Origin: an uncultured Chryseobacterium sp. | GTDB lineage: Bacteria > Bacteroidota > Bacteroidia > Flavobacteriales > Weeksellaceae | Assembly (NCBI GenBank): GCA_913778085.1 | Contig: CAJYXJ010000006.1 | Span: forward strand, 1 to 64,000 | Direction: 5' to 3' | DNA: 64,000 nt | Program-made: the position numbers and the translations under genes | Notes under the pieces: model-generated | What the model saw: only the letters and a program-made list of their open reading frames with translations | Told to the model about the DNA's origin: nothing | Databases searched by the model: none | In this document: in pieces, positions 1 to 7,462 of the stretch | Layout: each line of letters opens with the position of its first letter | How positions within the stretch are numbered: position 1 is the stretch's first letter

Positions 1-164
1 ATTTTATCATCAGAAATCATAGCAGAAAATTTAGTTAAATATTTGAACTTCAATACCTTAAATATACTAATTTTTCTGCTTTTTTATAGCATAAATTTTA
101 TTTATTCTTATCCCGAACTCACGTTAATTAATATAAATTAAATATGGTCGAAGTCACGTTAAAT

Positions 165-199
165 TAAAAAAGCCTGTCCGTAAAAGACAGGCTTTTTTA
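165..199. terminator. Bidirectional rho-independent terminator
   Basis: An 8-bp stem (AGCCTGTC / GACAGGCT) with a 7-nt loop is flanked by A-runs on the left and T-runs on the right, so it can end transcription from either side. It would stop a + strand gene lying left of the window and back up the terminator of the RRM gene. Confidence 0.8.
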
Positions 200-238
200 T
201 TAATTAGCGACTTTCCCAAATCAATTACGGAAAGTCAT

Positions 239-262
239 AAAAAAACGGCTCTTAAAGAGCCG
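239..262 (-). terminator. Terminator of the RRM protein gene
   Basis: A near-perfect 8-bp palindrome (CGGCTCTT a AAGAGCCG) ends ten bases past the stop codon of the minus-strand gene, and the minus strand continues into a T-run. This is a textbook intrinsic terminator. Confidence 0.8.
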
Positions 263-271
263 CCATATCTT

Positions 272-688
272 TTACCAACGTTTTCCACCGCCGTTTCCGC
301 CACGGTCTCCACCGCCGTAGCCACCGCTACCGCCGCTTCTGCTTCCGCCACCGTAGCCACCGCCACCGCTTCTGTTTCCGCCACCGTAACCACCGCCACC
401 GGTTCTTCCACCTCCTGCGTTGTTACCGAAAGTTCTTCTTGGCTTTTCTTCTCTTGGTTTAGCTTCTGAAACATTAAGGGTTTTTCCGTTGAAATCCTTC
501 TGATTAAGAGCCTCAATAGCTTGCTGTCCTTCTGCGTCCTCCATTTCGACAAATCCGAAACCTCTTGAACGTCCGGTTTCTTTATCTGTAATGATTTTTA
601 CAGAAGAAACCTCTCCAAATTCTGAAAATAAATCCTGCAACTCATAATCTTTAGTTGCGTAGTTGATGTTTGAAACAAAAATGTTCAT
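272..688 (-). CDS. RRM-domain glycine-rich RNA-binding protein
   Basis: 138-residue RNA-binding protein of the single-RRM, Gly-rich type. Residues 1-80 form one RRM: RNP2 is IFVSNI at residues 3-8 and RNP1 is RGFGFVEM near residue 42. From about residue 90 the protein is a low-complexity tail of Gly-Gly-Gly-Tyr and Gly-Gly-Ser-Arg repeats, like eukaryotic-type GRPs and the cyanobacterial and Bacteroidota Rbp proteins. By family knowledge it binds single-stranded RNA in the cytoplasm and may act as an RNA chaperone or post-transcriptional regulator, often cold induced. It is monocistronic with its own terminator. No regulatory site was recognised upstream. Confidence 0.92.
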   Translation of the reverse strand: MNIFVSNINYATKDYELQDLFSEFGEVSSVKIITDKETGRSRGFGFVEMEDAEGQQAIEALNQKDFNGKTLNVSEAKPREEKPRRTFGNNAGGGRTGGGGYGGGNRSGGGGYGGGSRSGGSGGYGGGDRGGNGGGKRW

Positions 689-1090
689 CTTGATTAATAA
701 AATTAAATAAGTTAAAAATGATTTGGTTTATAAAGGAAAAACAACATAAAGAATGAACAAATATTGATTCCAGCTATAATACAGGTGCAAGATACAACTA
801 TTAATTTCATGACCAAGCTTTTTTTGAAATTATTTTGATAAAATTTTCAATTAAAATATTATTTCGTTAAAAAGTATTAATTTTTCATCAAATATTTATG
901 AATAATTATTAAAAACCGTGGTATCTGTAAAATTATAAATAAAAAGAAGGATTTTAATTTAATTCTTCATTATGATCAGCTTTTTTGGTATGTAATTAAA
1001 TACATCCCCACAAGAACTTATTTACACAAACCTTCTTAAAACGTCATTGAGAATCTTAATCACATTCTTTGCTTCAGTGAATCCTGATTT
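689..1090. other. AT-rich intergenic region between divergent genes
   Basis: About 400 bp between the divergent RRM and thioesterase genes. It should hold the promoter and leader of the RRM gene, but I see no clear -7 box for it. No coding potential or repeat was recognised. Confidence 0.5.
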
Positions 1091-1122
1091 TTTGACAGAA
1101 AGAAATTTTAAAGTTAAATTTG
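1091..1122 (+). promoter_or_regulatory. Bacteroidota-type promoter for the thioesterase/regulator operon
   Basis: TTTG at 1091-1094 (-33 element) and TAAATTTG at 1115-1122 (-7 box, consensus TAnnTTTG), separated by 20 bp. This matches the promoter pattern known for Flavobacterium and Bacteroides. Transcription would begin near 1128, giving a leader of about 13 nt before the ATG at 1141. Confidence 0.7.
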
Positions 1123-1140
1123 TACCACAAAATTTAAACG

Positions 1141-1542
1141 ATGAACTATCATACCAGAAAATGGGTAAAACCGGAAGACCTTAATCCCAATCAATCCCTT
1201 TTCGGGGGCAGATTGTTGCAATGGATTGATGAAGAAGCAGCCCTGTACGCCGTTATTCAGCTTGAAAATAAGAAAGTGGTAACCAAATTCATTTCTGAAA
1301 TCAACTTTGTAAGCTCGGCCAAACAAGGCGATATTATTGAAATCGGTATAGAAGTTTCGGCATTTGGATCTACATCCATCACTTTAAGATGTGAAGTGAG
1401 GAACAAAATGACACACCAGACTATCATTACCGTAGACAGAATCGTAATGGTAAATCTCGACGAAGACGGAAATCCCGCTCCTCACGGTAAAACAAAAGTG
1501 GAATTCGTAAAAGACCGGTTAAGTAATCAGAACCCGTTATGA
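1141..1542 (+). CDS. Hotdog-fold acyl-CoA thioesterase
   Basis: 133-residue single hotdog domain of the YciA / acyl-CoA thioester hydrolase type. The segment around residues 16-31 (NQSLFGGRLLQWIDEE) contains the typical N-x(4)-GG-x(5)-D pattern, with the Asp as the expected catalytic acid. By family knowledge it hydrolyses acyl-CoA thioesters in the cytoplasm; the chain-length preference cannot be read from the sequence. Its stop overlaps the start of the next gene by ATGA, so it is translationally coupled to the HMA-AraC regulator. That pairing does not by itself link it to copper. Confidence 0.9.
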   Translation: MNYHTRKWVKPEDLNPNQSLFGGRLLQWIDEEAALYAVIQLENKKVVTKFISEINFVSSAKQGDIIEIGIEVSAFGSTSITLRCEVRNKMTHQTIITVDRIVMVNLDEDGNPAPHGKTKVEFVKDRLSNQNPL

Positions 1543-2099
1543 AAATTTTCATCAAAAATATGGTTTGCGGCAGATGTATTTCAGCGGTGCAGGCCATTTT
1601 TAATGAAACGGGCGTTCCTCTCAAATCCGTTATTCTGGGAGAAGCAGAAACCGTATCCGAAATTCCTGAAAACCAACTGGAAATATTGGAACAGCAGCTG
1701 GAACGGATAGGTTTTGAAAGAATAAAAGATTCTGCACGGCAACAGGTTGAAAAAATCAAGAATTTAATTATTGCCGAAATAAGCGGGCTGGATGTTGCAG
1801 AAGATTTTCTGCTATCGGAGTTTTTAGCTTCGGCCTTCCATAAAGATTACAGTACACTCTCCAAAGCTTTTTCACAAAATGAAAATATCACGCTCGAGCA
1901 GTTTTTTATCCTTCAGAAAATCGAAAAGGTAAAAGAATTGCTTCTCTATAATGAATTTACTTTAACGGAAATTGCCGGAAAACTGGGCTACAAAAGCGTC
2001 CAGCATTTATCTTCCCAATTCCGGAACATTACAGGCTTTACCCCCACCGAATTTAAAAAATTAAAGGTACACAACCGCAAACCGCTGGATCAGGTTTGA
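1539..2099 (+). CDS. HMA-like/AraC-type fusion regulator
   Basis: 186-residue protein with two parts. Residues 1-65 resemble a heavy-metal-associated (HMA) domain: the start NMVCGRC places a CxxC pair at Cys10 and Cys13, the position of the metal-binding loop. Residues 75-180 are an AraC-type double helix-turn-helix; the second helix pair is in LTEIAGKLGYKS and the C-terminal hallmark GFTPTEFKK is present. Inference: a copper-responsive (or related soft metal) transcription regulator in which the HMA part senses the ion. It starts inside the thioesterase stop (ATGA) and lies about 290 bp upstream of a copper ATPase that it may control. The sugar-binding cupin half of classical AraC is absent. 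Confidence 0.85.
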   Translation: MKIFIKNMVCGRCISAVQAIFNETGVPLKSVILGEAETVSEIPENQLEILEQQLERIGFERIKDSARQQVEKIKNLIIAEISGLDVAEDFLLSEFLASAFHKDYSTLSKAFSQNENITLEQFFILQKIEKVKELLLYNEFTLTEIAGKLGYKSVQHLSSQFRNITGFTPTEFKKLKVHNRKPLDQV

Positions 2100-2389
2100 G
2101 TGTCTCAGAGTTGGAGAGTATGAATGTTGGAGGGTTTTAGAAATTAATAAACGAGAGAGCAATTTTTCTAAATCAAAAAATTAAGTTTACGGGAATATTA
2201 TCTCTTAAATCAGGAAAGATCATTGTTAACGGATCATAATCTATATTTCATTACTCTAATACCCTATCACTCTATCACCCTATTGCCCTAAAACTCAAAA
2301 AAAAACACCGAATTCTAAACATATTATCCTTAAATTTATAACAGGCTTCCGGCCGCTTGTCGGAAATTTGTAAAATAAATCGAAGGATC
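2100..2389. repeat. Spacer with iterated inverted words
   Basis: 290-bp gap before the copper ATPase. Just after the regulator stop there is GAGTTGGAGAGT then GTTGGAGGGTTTTAG. About 140 bp later the complementary style of words occurs (CCCTATCACTCTATCACCC, then CCCTAAAACTC). The two halves form a loose inverted repeat of iterated 7-8 bp words. The gap must also contain the ATPase promoter; no convincing -7 box was found. Confidence 0.4.
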
Positions 2390-5245
2390 ATGCAAAAGAA
2401 ATATACCATTACCGGAATGAGCTGTTCCGGCTGCCAGAAAAAGATCTCTGAAAAGCTGAACGCCATAAAAGGCATCAAAGCCGATATTAATCTGGAAACC
2501 CATACTGCCACCATCACTTCCGGCCACGAATTAGATATAAACATTTTAAATAAAGAACTTGAAGAAGCCGGAAATTACAGGCTTGAAGATCAGGATCATC
2601 ACCAAAAAGAATTTGTAAAACCCCAGGACCGCGTTTCCCCGTCCTCGGTATATTACTGTCCGATGGAATGTGAAGGCGATAAAGTGTATTTCCAGCAGGG
2701 AAAAAGATGCCCGGTCTGCAATATGTACCTGGTTCCTATCGAGGAAAAGCAGGCTAAAGACCCGAATTTTAAACCGGCTTATTCCAAAACCCACCTTCCC
2801 GAAAATTTTAAGGATCATATCGGAGAATATTACTGCCCGATGTTTTGCGAAGGGGACAAAGTATATCATGAAAAAGGCGACTGCCCGGTTTGCCACATGC
2901 ACCTGGAGGAAATAACGGAAGAATTGATAAACAGTTCCGGAATGCATAATCATCAGCATTCTCACCATCATCACCAACCTCATCAGGAGACACCAAAAGT
3001 CACCGATGAAATGGCGGGAAAATACTATTGCCCGATGTACTGTGAAGGAGACAAAGTCTATGACAGCAACGTCGGCTGTCCCGTTTGCGGAATGGATCTC
3101 GTCAAATACCCGGAAAAGAAAGCAGCAAAATATACCTGCCCGATGCATCCCGAAATTTTACAGGACGAACCCGGCGACTGCCCGATCTGCGGGATGGATC
3201 TGGTAAGAATGCCTGATAAAAATGAAAATGAAGAAGATGAAACCTACACTATTTTAAAAAAGAAATTCATCATTTCCCTGATTTTTACGGTTCCGGTTTT
3301 CGTTTTTTCCATGGGCGGAATGCTGATCGATTTCCCGTTTTCCCACCAGACCCTGGGCTTTATCGAACTGATCCTTTCGCTTCCCGTGATCTTCTATTCC
3401 GGATGGTTCCTTTTAAAAAGGGGCTGGATTTCCTTCAAAACCCGGAACTTAAATATGTTCAGCCTTATCGTACTTGGAGTTGCAGCGGCATTTATTTTCA
3501 GCATCATTGCTTTGATTTTTCCGGATATAATCCCCCATGAAATCCGTGGACACAACCACGAAATCCCTCTGTATTTTGAGGCGGTCTGTGTCATCTTGAC
3601 ATTGGTGATCTTAGGTCAGCTGATGGAAGCGGCGGCTCATAAAAAAACAGGAAATGCCATCCGGGAACTGATGAACCTTTCCCCTGATGAAGCCAACCTC
3701 ATTGTCGGCGGACTGGAGAAAAAAGTACTGCTTTCACAGGTAAAGGCCGGTGATCTTTTAAGGGTAAAACCCGGAGAAAAAATTCCGGTAGACGGAAAAA
3801 TCACGGAAGGAAATTCGATAGTCGATGAAAGCATGATTACGGGTGAGCCGGTTCCGGTTCAGAAAAATGTAAACGATCCGGTAACGTCCGGAACGATCAA
3901 CGGGAACCAGACTTTCGTGATGAAAGCAGAAAAAGTAGGTGATGAAACCCTGCTGTCCCAAATCATCAAAATGGTAAATGAAGCCAGTCGCAGCAAAGCG
4001 CCCATCCAGAAGCTAACGGATAAAGTTTCAAAAGTCTTTGTACCAACCGTAATCGGTATTGCTGTTCTTACTTTTATCTTATGGCAGCTTTTCGGTCCGG
4101 AAGGCCAGAAAACCTTATTTGCTTTCGTCAATGCTGTTGCAGTTTTAATTGTGGCCTGCCCTTGTGCGCTGGGTCTTGCTACGCCCATGTCTTTGATGGT
4201 GGGAATCGGGAAAGGCGCTAAAAACGGGATTTTAATTAAAAATGCCGAAGCATTGGAACAGATGAATAAGGTAAACGTCCTGATCACGGATAAAACAGGA
4301 ACATTAACGGAAGGAAAACCGTCAGTAGAACATATTGAAGCCTTAAATAATGATCAAAATCAGATTTTAAAACTCGCTTATTCTCTGAACCAGAATTCGG
4401 AACACCCTTTATCAGATGCCGTCATTCAAAAAGCAAAAGAACAAAATATTTCCTCAGAAAAAGTACAGGATTTTGAAAACATTTCAGGAAAAGGTGTGAA
4501 GGGAGAAAGCAATGGAAAAACGATCTATCTCGGAAACGAGAGTTTGCTGACCTCTCACCAGATCCTTATTCCGGAAAGCCTGAAAAAGAAAGCCATAGAG
4601 GTACAGTCGAAAGCCCATACGATTTCCTATGTGGCACAGGATCATGAAGTACTCGGATTTATCAGCTTTACCGATAAAATAAAGGAAAGTTCTAAAAAAG
4701 CGGTTCAGCAACTGATGGAAGAAGGTGTTGATGTGATCATGATGACCGGCGATAACGAACATACCGCCAAAGCCGTTGCCGATGAATTGGGAATTAAGCA
4801 TTTTAAAGCCAACTGTCTGCCGGAAGATAAATTAAATGAGGTGAAAAAACTACAGCAGCAGGGGAAAATAGTAGCCATGACCGGCGACGGAATCAACGAC
4901 TCTCCTGCCCTGGCGCAGGCCAACATCGGAATTGCGATGGGAACCGGGACGGACGCCGCTATCGAAAGTGCAGAAATCACTCTTCTGAAAGGCGATATTC
5001 TCGGGGTGGCAAAAGCCAAACTGCTGAGTGAGAAGCTGCTGAAAAACATCAGGGAAAACCTGTTCTTTGCGTTTATTTATAACGTGCTGGGTGTGCCTGT
5101 TGCGGCAGGATTATTGTATCCTTTTTTTGGAATTCTGCTGTCACCGATGATTGCAGCCGCGGCCATGAGCTTCAGTTCTTTATCCGTGATCCTGAATTCT
5201 TTACGATTAAACTCTGTTGATTTAAATATTAGATCTGTGAAATAA
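2390..5245 (+). CDS. copA: Copper-translocating P1B-type ATPase with four HMBD motifs
   Basis: 951-residue Cu+ export ATPase of the inner membrane. Order: HMA domain (GMSCSGC, Cys12 and Cys15); four zinc-ribbon-like heavy-metal-binding motifs at about 88-116, 147-174, 212-239 and 247-273; a His-rich stretch at 186-198; eight membrane segments; TGE of the actuator domain at 484-486; CPC in TM6 at 590-592; phosphorylated DKTGT (Asp634); HP at 672-673; GDGIND near 832; MSFSS in TM8 at 926-930. CPC plus the TM7 Tyr-Asn and TM8 M-x-x-S-S pattern fits the P1B-1 (Cu+) class. The first three HMBDs are a variant, CPMxCEGDKVY, while the fourth is the usual CPMHPE form. I chose the ATG at 2390; a TTG 33 bp upstream is also in frame. 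Confidence 0.93.
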   Translation: MQKKYTITGMSCSGCQKKISEKLNAIKGIKADINLETHTATITSGHELDINILNKELEEAGNYRLEDQDHHQKEFVKPQDRVSPSSVYYCPMECEGDKVYFQQGKRCPVCNMYLVPIEEKQAKDPNFKPAYSKTHLPENFKDHIGEYYCPMFCEGDKVYHEKGDCPVCHMHLEEITEELINSSGMHNHQHSHHHHQPHQETPKVTDEMAGKYYCPMYCEGDKVYDSNVGCPVCGMDLVKYPEKKAAKYTCPMHPEILQDEPGDCPICGMDLVRMPDKNENEEDETYTILKKKFIISLIFTVPVFVFSMGGMLIDFPFSHQTLGFIELILSLPVIFYSGWFLLKRGWISFKTRNLNMFSLIVLGVAAAFIFSIIALIFPDIIPHEIRGHNHEIPLYFEAVCVILTLVILGQLMEAAAHKKTGNAIRELMNLSPDEANLIVGGLEKKVLLSQVKAGDLLRVKPGEKIPVDGKITEGNSIVDESMITGEPVPVQKNVNDPVTSGTINGNQTFVMKAEKVGDETLLSQIIKMVNEASRSKAPIQKLTDKVSKVFVPTVIGIAVLTFILWQLFGPEGQKTLFAFVNAVAVLIVACPCALGLATPMSLMVGIGKGAKNGILIKNAEALEQMNKVNVLITDKTGTLTEGKPSVEHIEALNNDQNQILKLAYSLNQNSEHPLSDAVIQKAKEQNISSEKVQDFENISGKGVKGESNGKTIYLGNESLLTSHQILIPESLKKKAIEVQSKAHTISYVAQDHEVLGFISFTDKIKESSKKAVQQLMEEGVDVIMMTGDNEHTAKAVADELGIKHFKANCLPEDKLNEVKKLQQQGKIVAMTGDGINDSPALAQANIGIAMGTGTDAAIESAEITLLKGDILGVAKAKLLSEKLLKNIRENLFFAFIYNVLGVPVAAGLLYPFFGILLSPMIAAAAMSFSSLSVILNSLRLNSVDLNIRSVK

Positions 5246-5410
5246 ACTGTTAGATGCATAGTTTTGATACATAAGTCACATTAGAATTAGTTTCTTATCA
5301 TTGCTCATATTTAGAACACAGAAGAAAAAAATCGAAGATTTTTATGAATGCAGCCAAATAACCGTTCGTTTGTCGAAGGATTTCAATCTGCAGAAATATG
5401 TATGACAATC

Positions 5411-5440
5411 TGTGAAAATCCGTGAAAATCTGTGGGAAAT
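5411..5440. repeat. 10-bp tandem repeat
   Basis: Three consecutive near-copies of a 10-bp word (TGTGAAAATC, CGTGAAAATC, then TGTGGGAAAT). It lies in the gap between the ATPase and the DUF72 gene. Related words (AATCTGTGTGG) recur near 61.03 kb, suggesting a dispersed element type. Confidence 0.5.
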
Positions 5441-5470
5441 TCAAATCTAAACCGTTAAATATTAAAAATT

Positions 5471-6202
5471 ATGAAAAAGGAAAATCTTTATATTGGCTGT
5501 TCGGGTTTTTATAACAATGACTGGAAAGGTCCTCTGTATCCGGAAGATGCCAAGAGCAAAGACTTTCTTACATTGTATTCCCAAGTGTTCAACTGTGTGG
5601 AGATCAATTCCACTTTCTACAGGAAACCGACAGCCAAAACACTACAGAAATGGGCAGATGACACGCCGGAAGATTTCAGGTTCTTCATTAAAATACCAAA
5701 AACCATTTCCCACGAAAAAAGGCTGGAAAGCTGCAAGGAAGAAATTTCTGAATTCTGTGGGCATATTCAGAGTCATTTAAAGGAAAAGCTTTCAGGATTC
5801 CTGTATCAGTTTCCGCCGTCTTTTAAAAATACGCCGGAAAATATCGATTTGATTTTAAACAATCTGGATTTCAGTTATACCAATGTTATTGAATTCCGTC
5901 ATGAATCCTGGTGGCGGGATGAAATCTTTGCGTTGTTAAAAGAAAATCATGTCATTTTTTCAGGTGTCAGCTTTCCCGGAAATCTGCCGGAAGATGTCAT
6001 TACCGGACATGCTGACATTTTGTACTACCGACTCCACGGAAAACCTGTTCTTTATAAGTCGGAATACGGCGAAAATTTTATTAAAAATCTAGCTGAAAAA
6101 ATCCGGAATTTTCAACATAAATCGTTTATCTTTTTCAATAATACGTGGGGAACGGCTGCTATTAAAAATTCCCTGTATTTAAAAGAATTACTTGAAAAAT
6201 AA
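5471..6202 (+). CDS. DUF72 (YecE-like) family protein
   Basis: 243-residue full-length DUF72 protein with a TIM-barrel-like fold. Family marks visible are the N-terminal IGCSGF, the VEINSTFYRKP stretch near residue 44, the FRFFIKIPKTISH segment, IEFRHESWW, and the C-terminal YYRLHGKP and FFNNTWGTAA blocks. Its enzymatic role is not established; the family is widespread in bacteria and archaea. It stands alone between the copper ATPase and a deacetylase with gaps on both sides, so context gives no function. Confidence 0.9.
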   Translation: MKKENLYIGCSGFYNNDWKGPLYPEDAKSKDFLTLYSQVFNCVEINSTFYRKPTAKTLQKWADDTPEDFRFFIKIPKTISHEKRLESCKEEISEFCGHIQSHLKEKLSGFLYQFPPSFKNTPENIDLILNNLDFSYTNVIEFRHESWWRDEIFALLKENHVIFSGVSFPGNLPEDVITGHADILYYRLHGKPVLYKSEYGENFIKNLAEKIRNFQHKSFIFFNNTWGTAAIKNSLYLKELLEK

Positions 6203-6328
6203 CAGCCAAAAAATAAGTTGTTAAAATCCTATTAAAAAGTAATTTTTAGAGTGAAATCGGCATATTTTTTGTTAAGGAATATTTAGAAAAATTAACAATT
6301 TTTAACAACTAAAATTCCTTTAAACTTT

Positions 6329-7195
6329 ATGACAAAAACTTTTGCAGAAAGGTCTAGAAAAAAGACTTTTCTCGGGATGTTTGCATTGGTGAGTGCAACT
6401 TCAATTTTATTTAACAGCTGTAATCAAAAGAAAGACAAGAAAGAATCTGAAAAACTGATTCCCAAAGACCATCCCGTCGCAAAAATTGTCCCCAAACTTG
6501 ATGATGAAAAAATTCCCGCCGGTAAAAGGGTAATCTACCTTACCTTCGATGACGGCCCCAACCGCGGAACCGAAAACCTCCTTAAAATCTTACACAAGAG
6601 AAATGTTTGTGCCACTGCATTTTTAGTCGGCAAACACGTCTACGGAAGTAAAAAACAACAGCAGGATCTTGAACTCCTTAGGAAAGACCAGCTTGTCGAA
6701 CTGGCCAATCACAGCTTTACGCATGCCCACAACCGATACAACGATTTCTACAAAAATCCCGCAGCGGTAGTTCATGATTTCGATACGGCGAAAGATAGCT
6801 TACGGCTGTACGATAAGATCGCAAGGACTCCCGGAAGAAATATCTGGAGGCTGAACAACATTACAGTAACTGATCTTAAAAGCTCAAAGGAAGCGGCAGA
6901 CCAGCTAAAGCAGGCCGGCTACAAAGTGGTCGGCTGGGATCTGGAATGGAAACCGACCAATAAAATGGTCCTGAAAGGAAAACATGAGGAAATGCTGAAG
7001 AAAGTCGACAGCCTCTTCTTCAATGATCTTGAAAAAACATCCAGGCATCTTGTTTTCATGACCCATGATCAATATTTAACCGATGGAGATTCTATCAATG
7101 AGCTGGATCTTTTTATTGAAAAGCTTCAGAAAACCAACCGGTTTGTATTCAGGAAAATATCAGAATATCCGAAGATCAATGAGGTATTGAACTAA
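6329..7195 (+). CDS. Polysaccharide deacetylase-family lipoprotein
   Basis: 288 residues. The N-terminus has basic residues, a hydrophobic stretch and a lipobox (LFNSC, Cys31), so it is probably an envelope lipoprotein. The NodB/CE4 domain begins near residue 70: TFDDGPNRGT carries the metal and base Asp pair (motif 1), NHSFTHAH is the H-x(3)-H metal motif (motif 2), RTPGRN resembles motif 3, and MTHD near residue 241 resembles motif 5. By family, it is a metal-dependent de-N-acetylase or de-O-acetylase of a cell-surface polysaccharide; the substrate is unknown. It is monocistronic. Confidence 0.88.
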   Translation: MTKTFAERSRKKTFLGMFALVSATSILFNSCNQKKDKKESEKLIPKDHPVAKIVPKLDDEKIPAGKRVIYLTFDDGPNRGTENLLKILHKRNVCATAFLVGKHVYGSKKQQQDLELLRKDQLVELANHSFTHAHNRYNDFYKNPAAVVHDFDTAKDSLRLYDKIARTPGRNIWRLNNITVTDLKSSKEAADQLKQAGYKVVGWDLEWKPTNKMVLKGKHEEMLKKVDSLFFNDLEKTSRHLVFMTHDQYLTDGDSINELDLFIEKLQKTNRFVFRKISEYPKINEVLN

Positions 7196-7329
7196 ATGCT
7201 GTGTGGAAACTTTTTCAAGTAATTTAAATTTAACCACAAAAGCTTTTTTATTATTATAATCAGATAATAATAAATCACAAAAATAAAAATCGGAGATTTT
7301 TAAAAACTTTGACAAATATTCAAATAAGA

Positions 7330-7367
7330 AACTGCTGTCCGAAATGTCTGGACAGCGGTTTTTATTG
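7330..7367. terminator. Convergent-gene terminator hairpin
   Basis: CTGCTGTCC and GGACAGCGG form a 9-bp stem with one G-U pair, followed by a T-run on +. It sits between the convergent deacetylase (+) and multicopper oxidase (-) genes. Confidence 0.7.
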
Positions 7368-7384
7368 TTGATTGTTCTTAAACA

Positions 7385-7418
7385 AAACCTCATAGGTTTT
7401 TGGAAACCTATGAGGTTT
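7385..7418. repeat. Perfect 15-bp palindrome
   Basis: AAACCTCATAGGTTT at 7385-7399 and its exact reverse complement at 7404-7418, separated by a 4-nt loop. Each arm is itself partly palindromic (AAACCT..AGGTTT). It may act as a second terminator for the convergent genes, or be a dispersed palindromic repeat. Confidence 0.75.
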
Positions 7419-7462
7419 GATCGGTCGTCTTTTTAGAAAAGAGCCTGTTCATTAATTGTAAA

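Noticed and set aside
235-552. Open reading frame of 105 codons overlapping the RRM gene
   Set aside because: It lies in another frame of the Gly-rich RRM gene and its Val/Ala/Glu-rich product is an artefact of the repetitive codons.
2546-3148. Long - strand readings inside the copper ATPase gene
   Set aside because: They mirror the HMBD-coding repeats on the other strand and lack any family motif.
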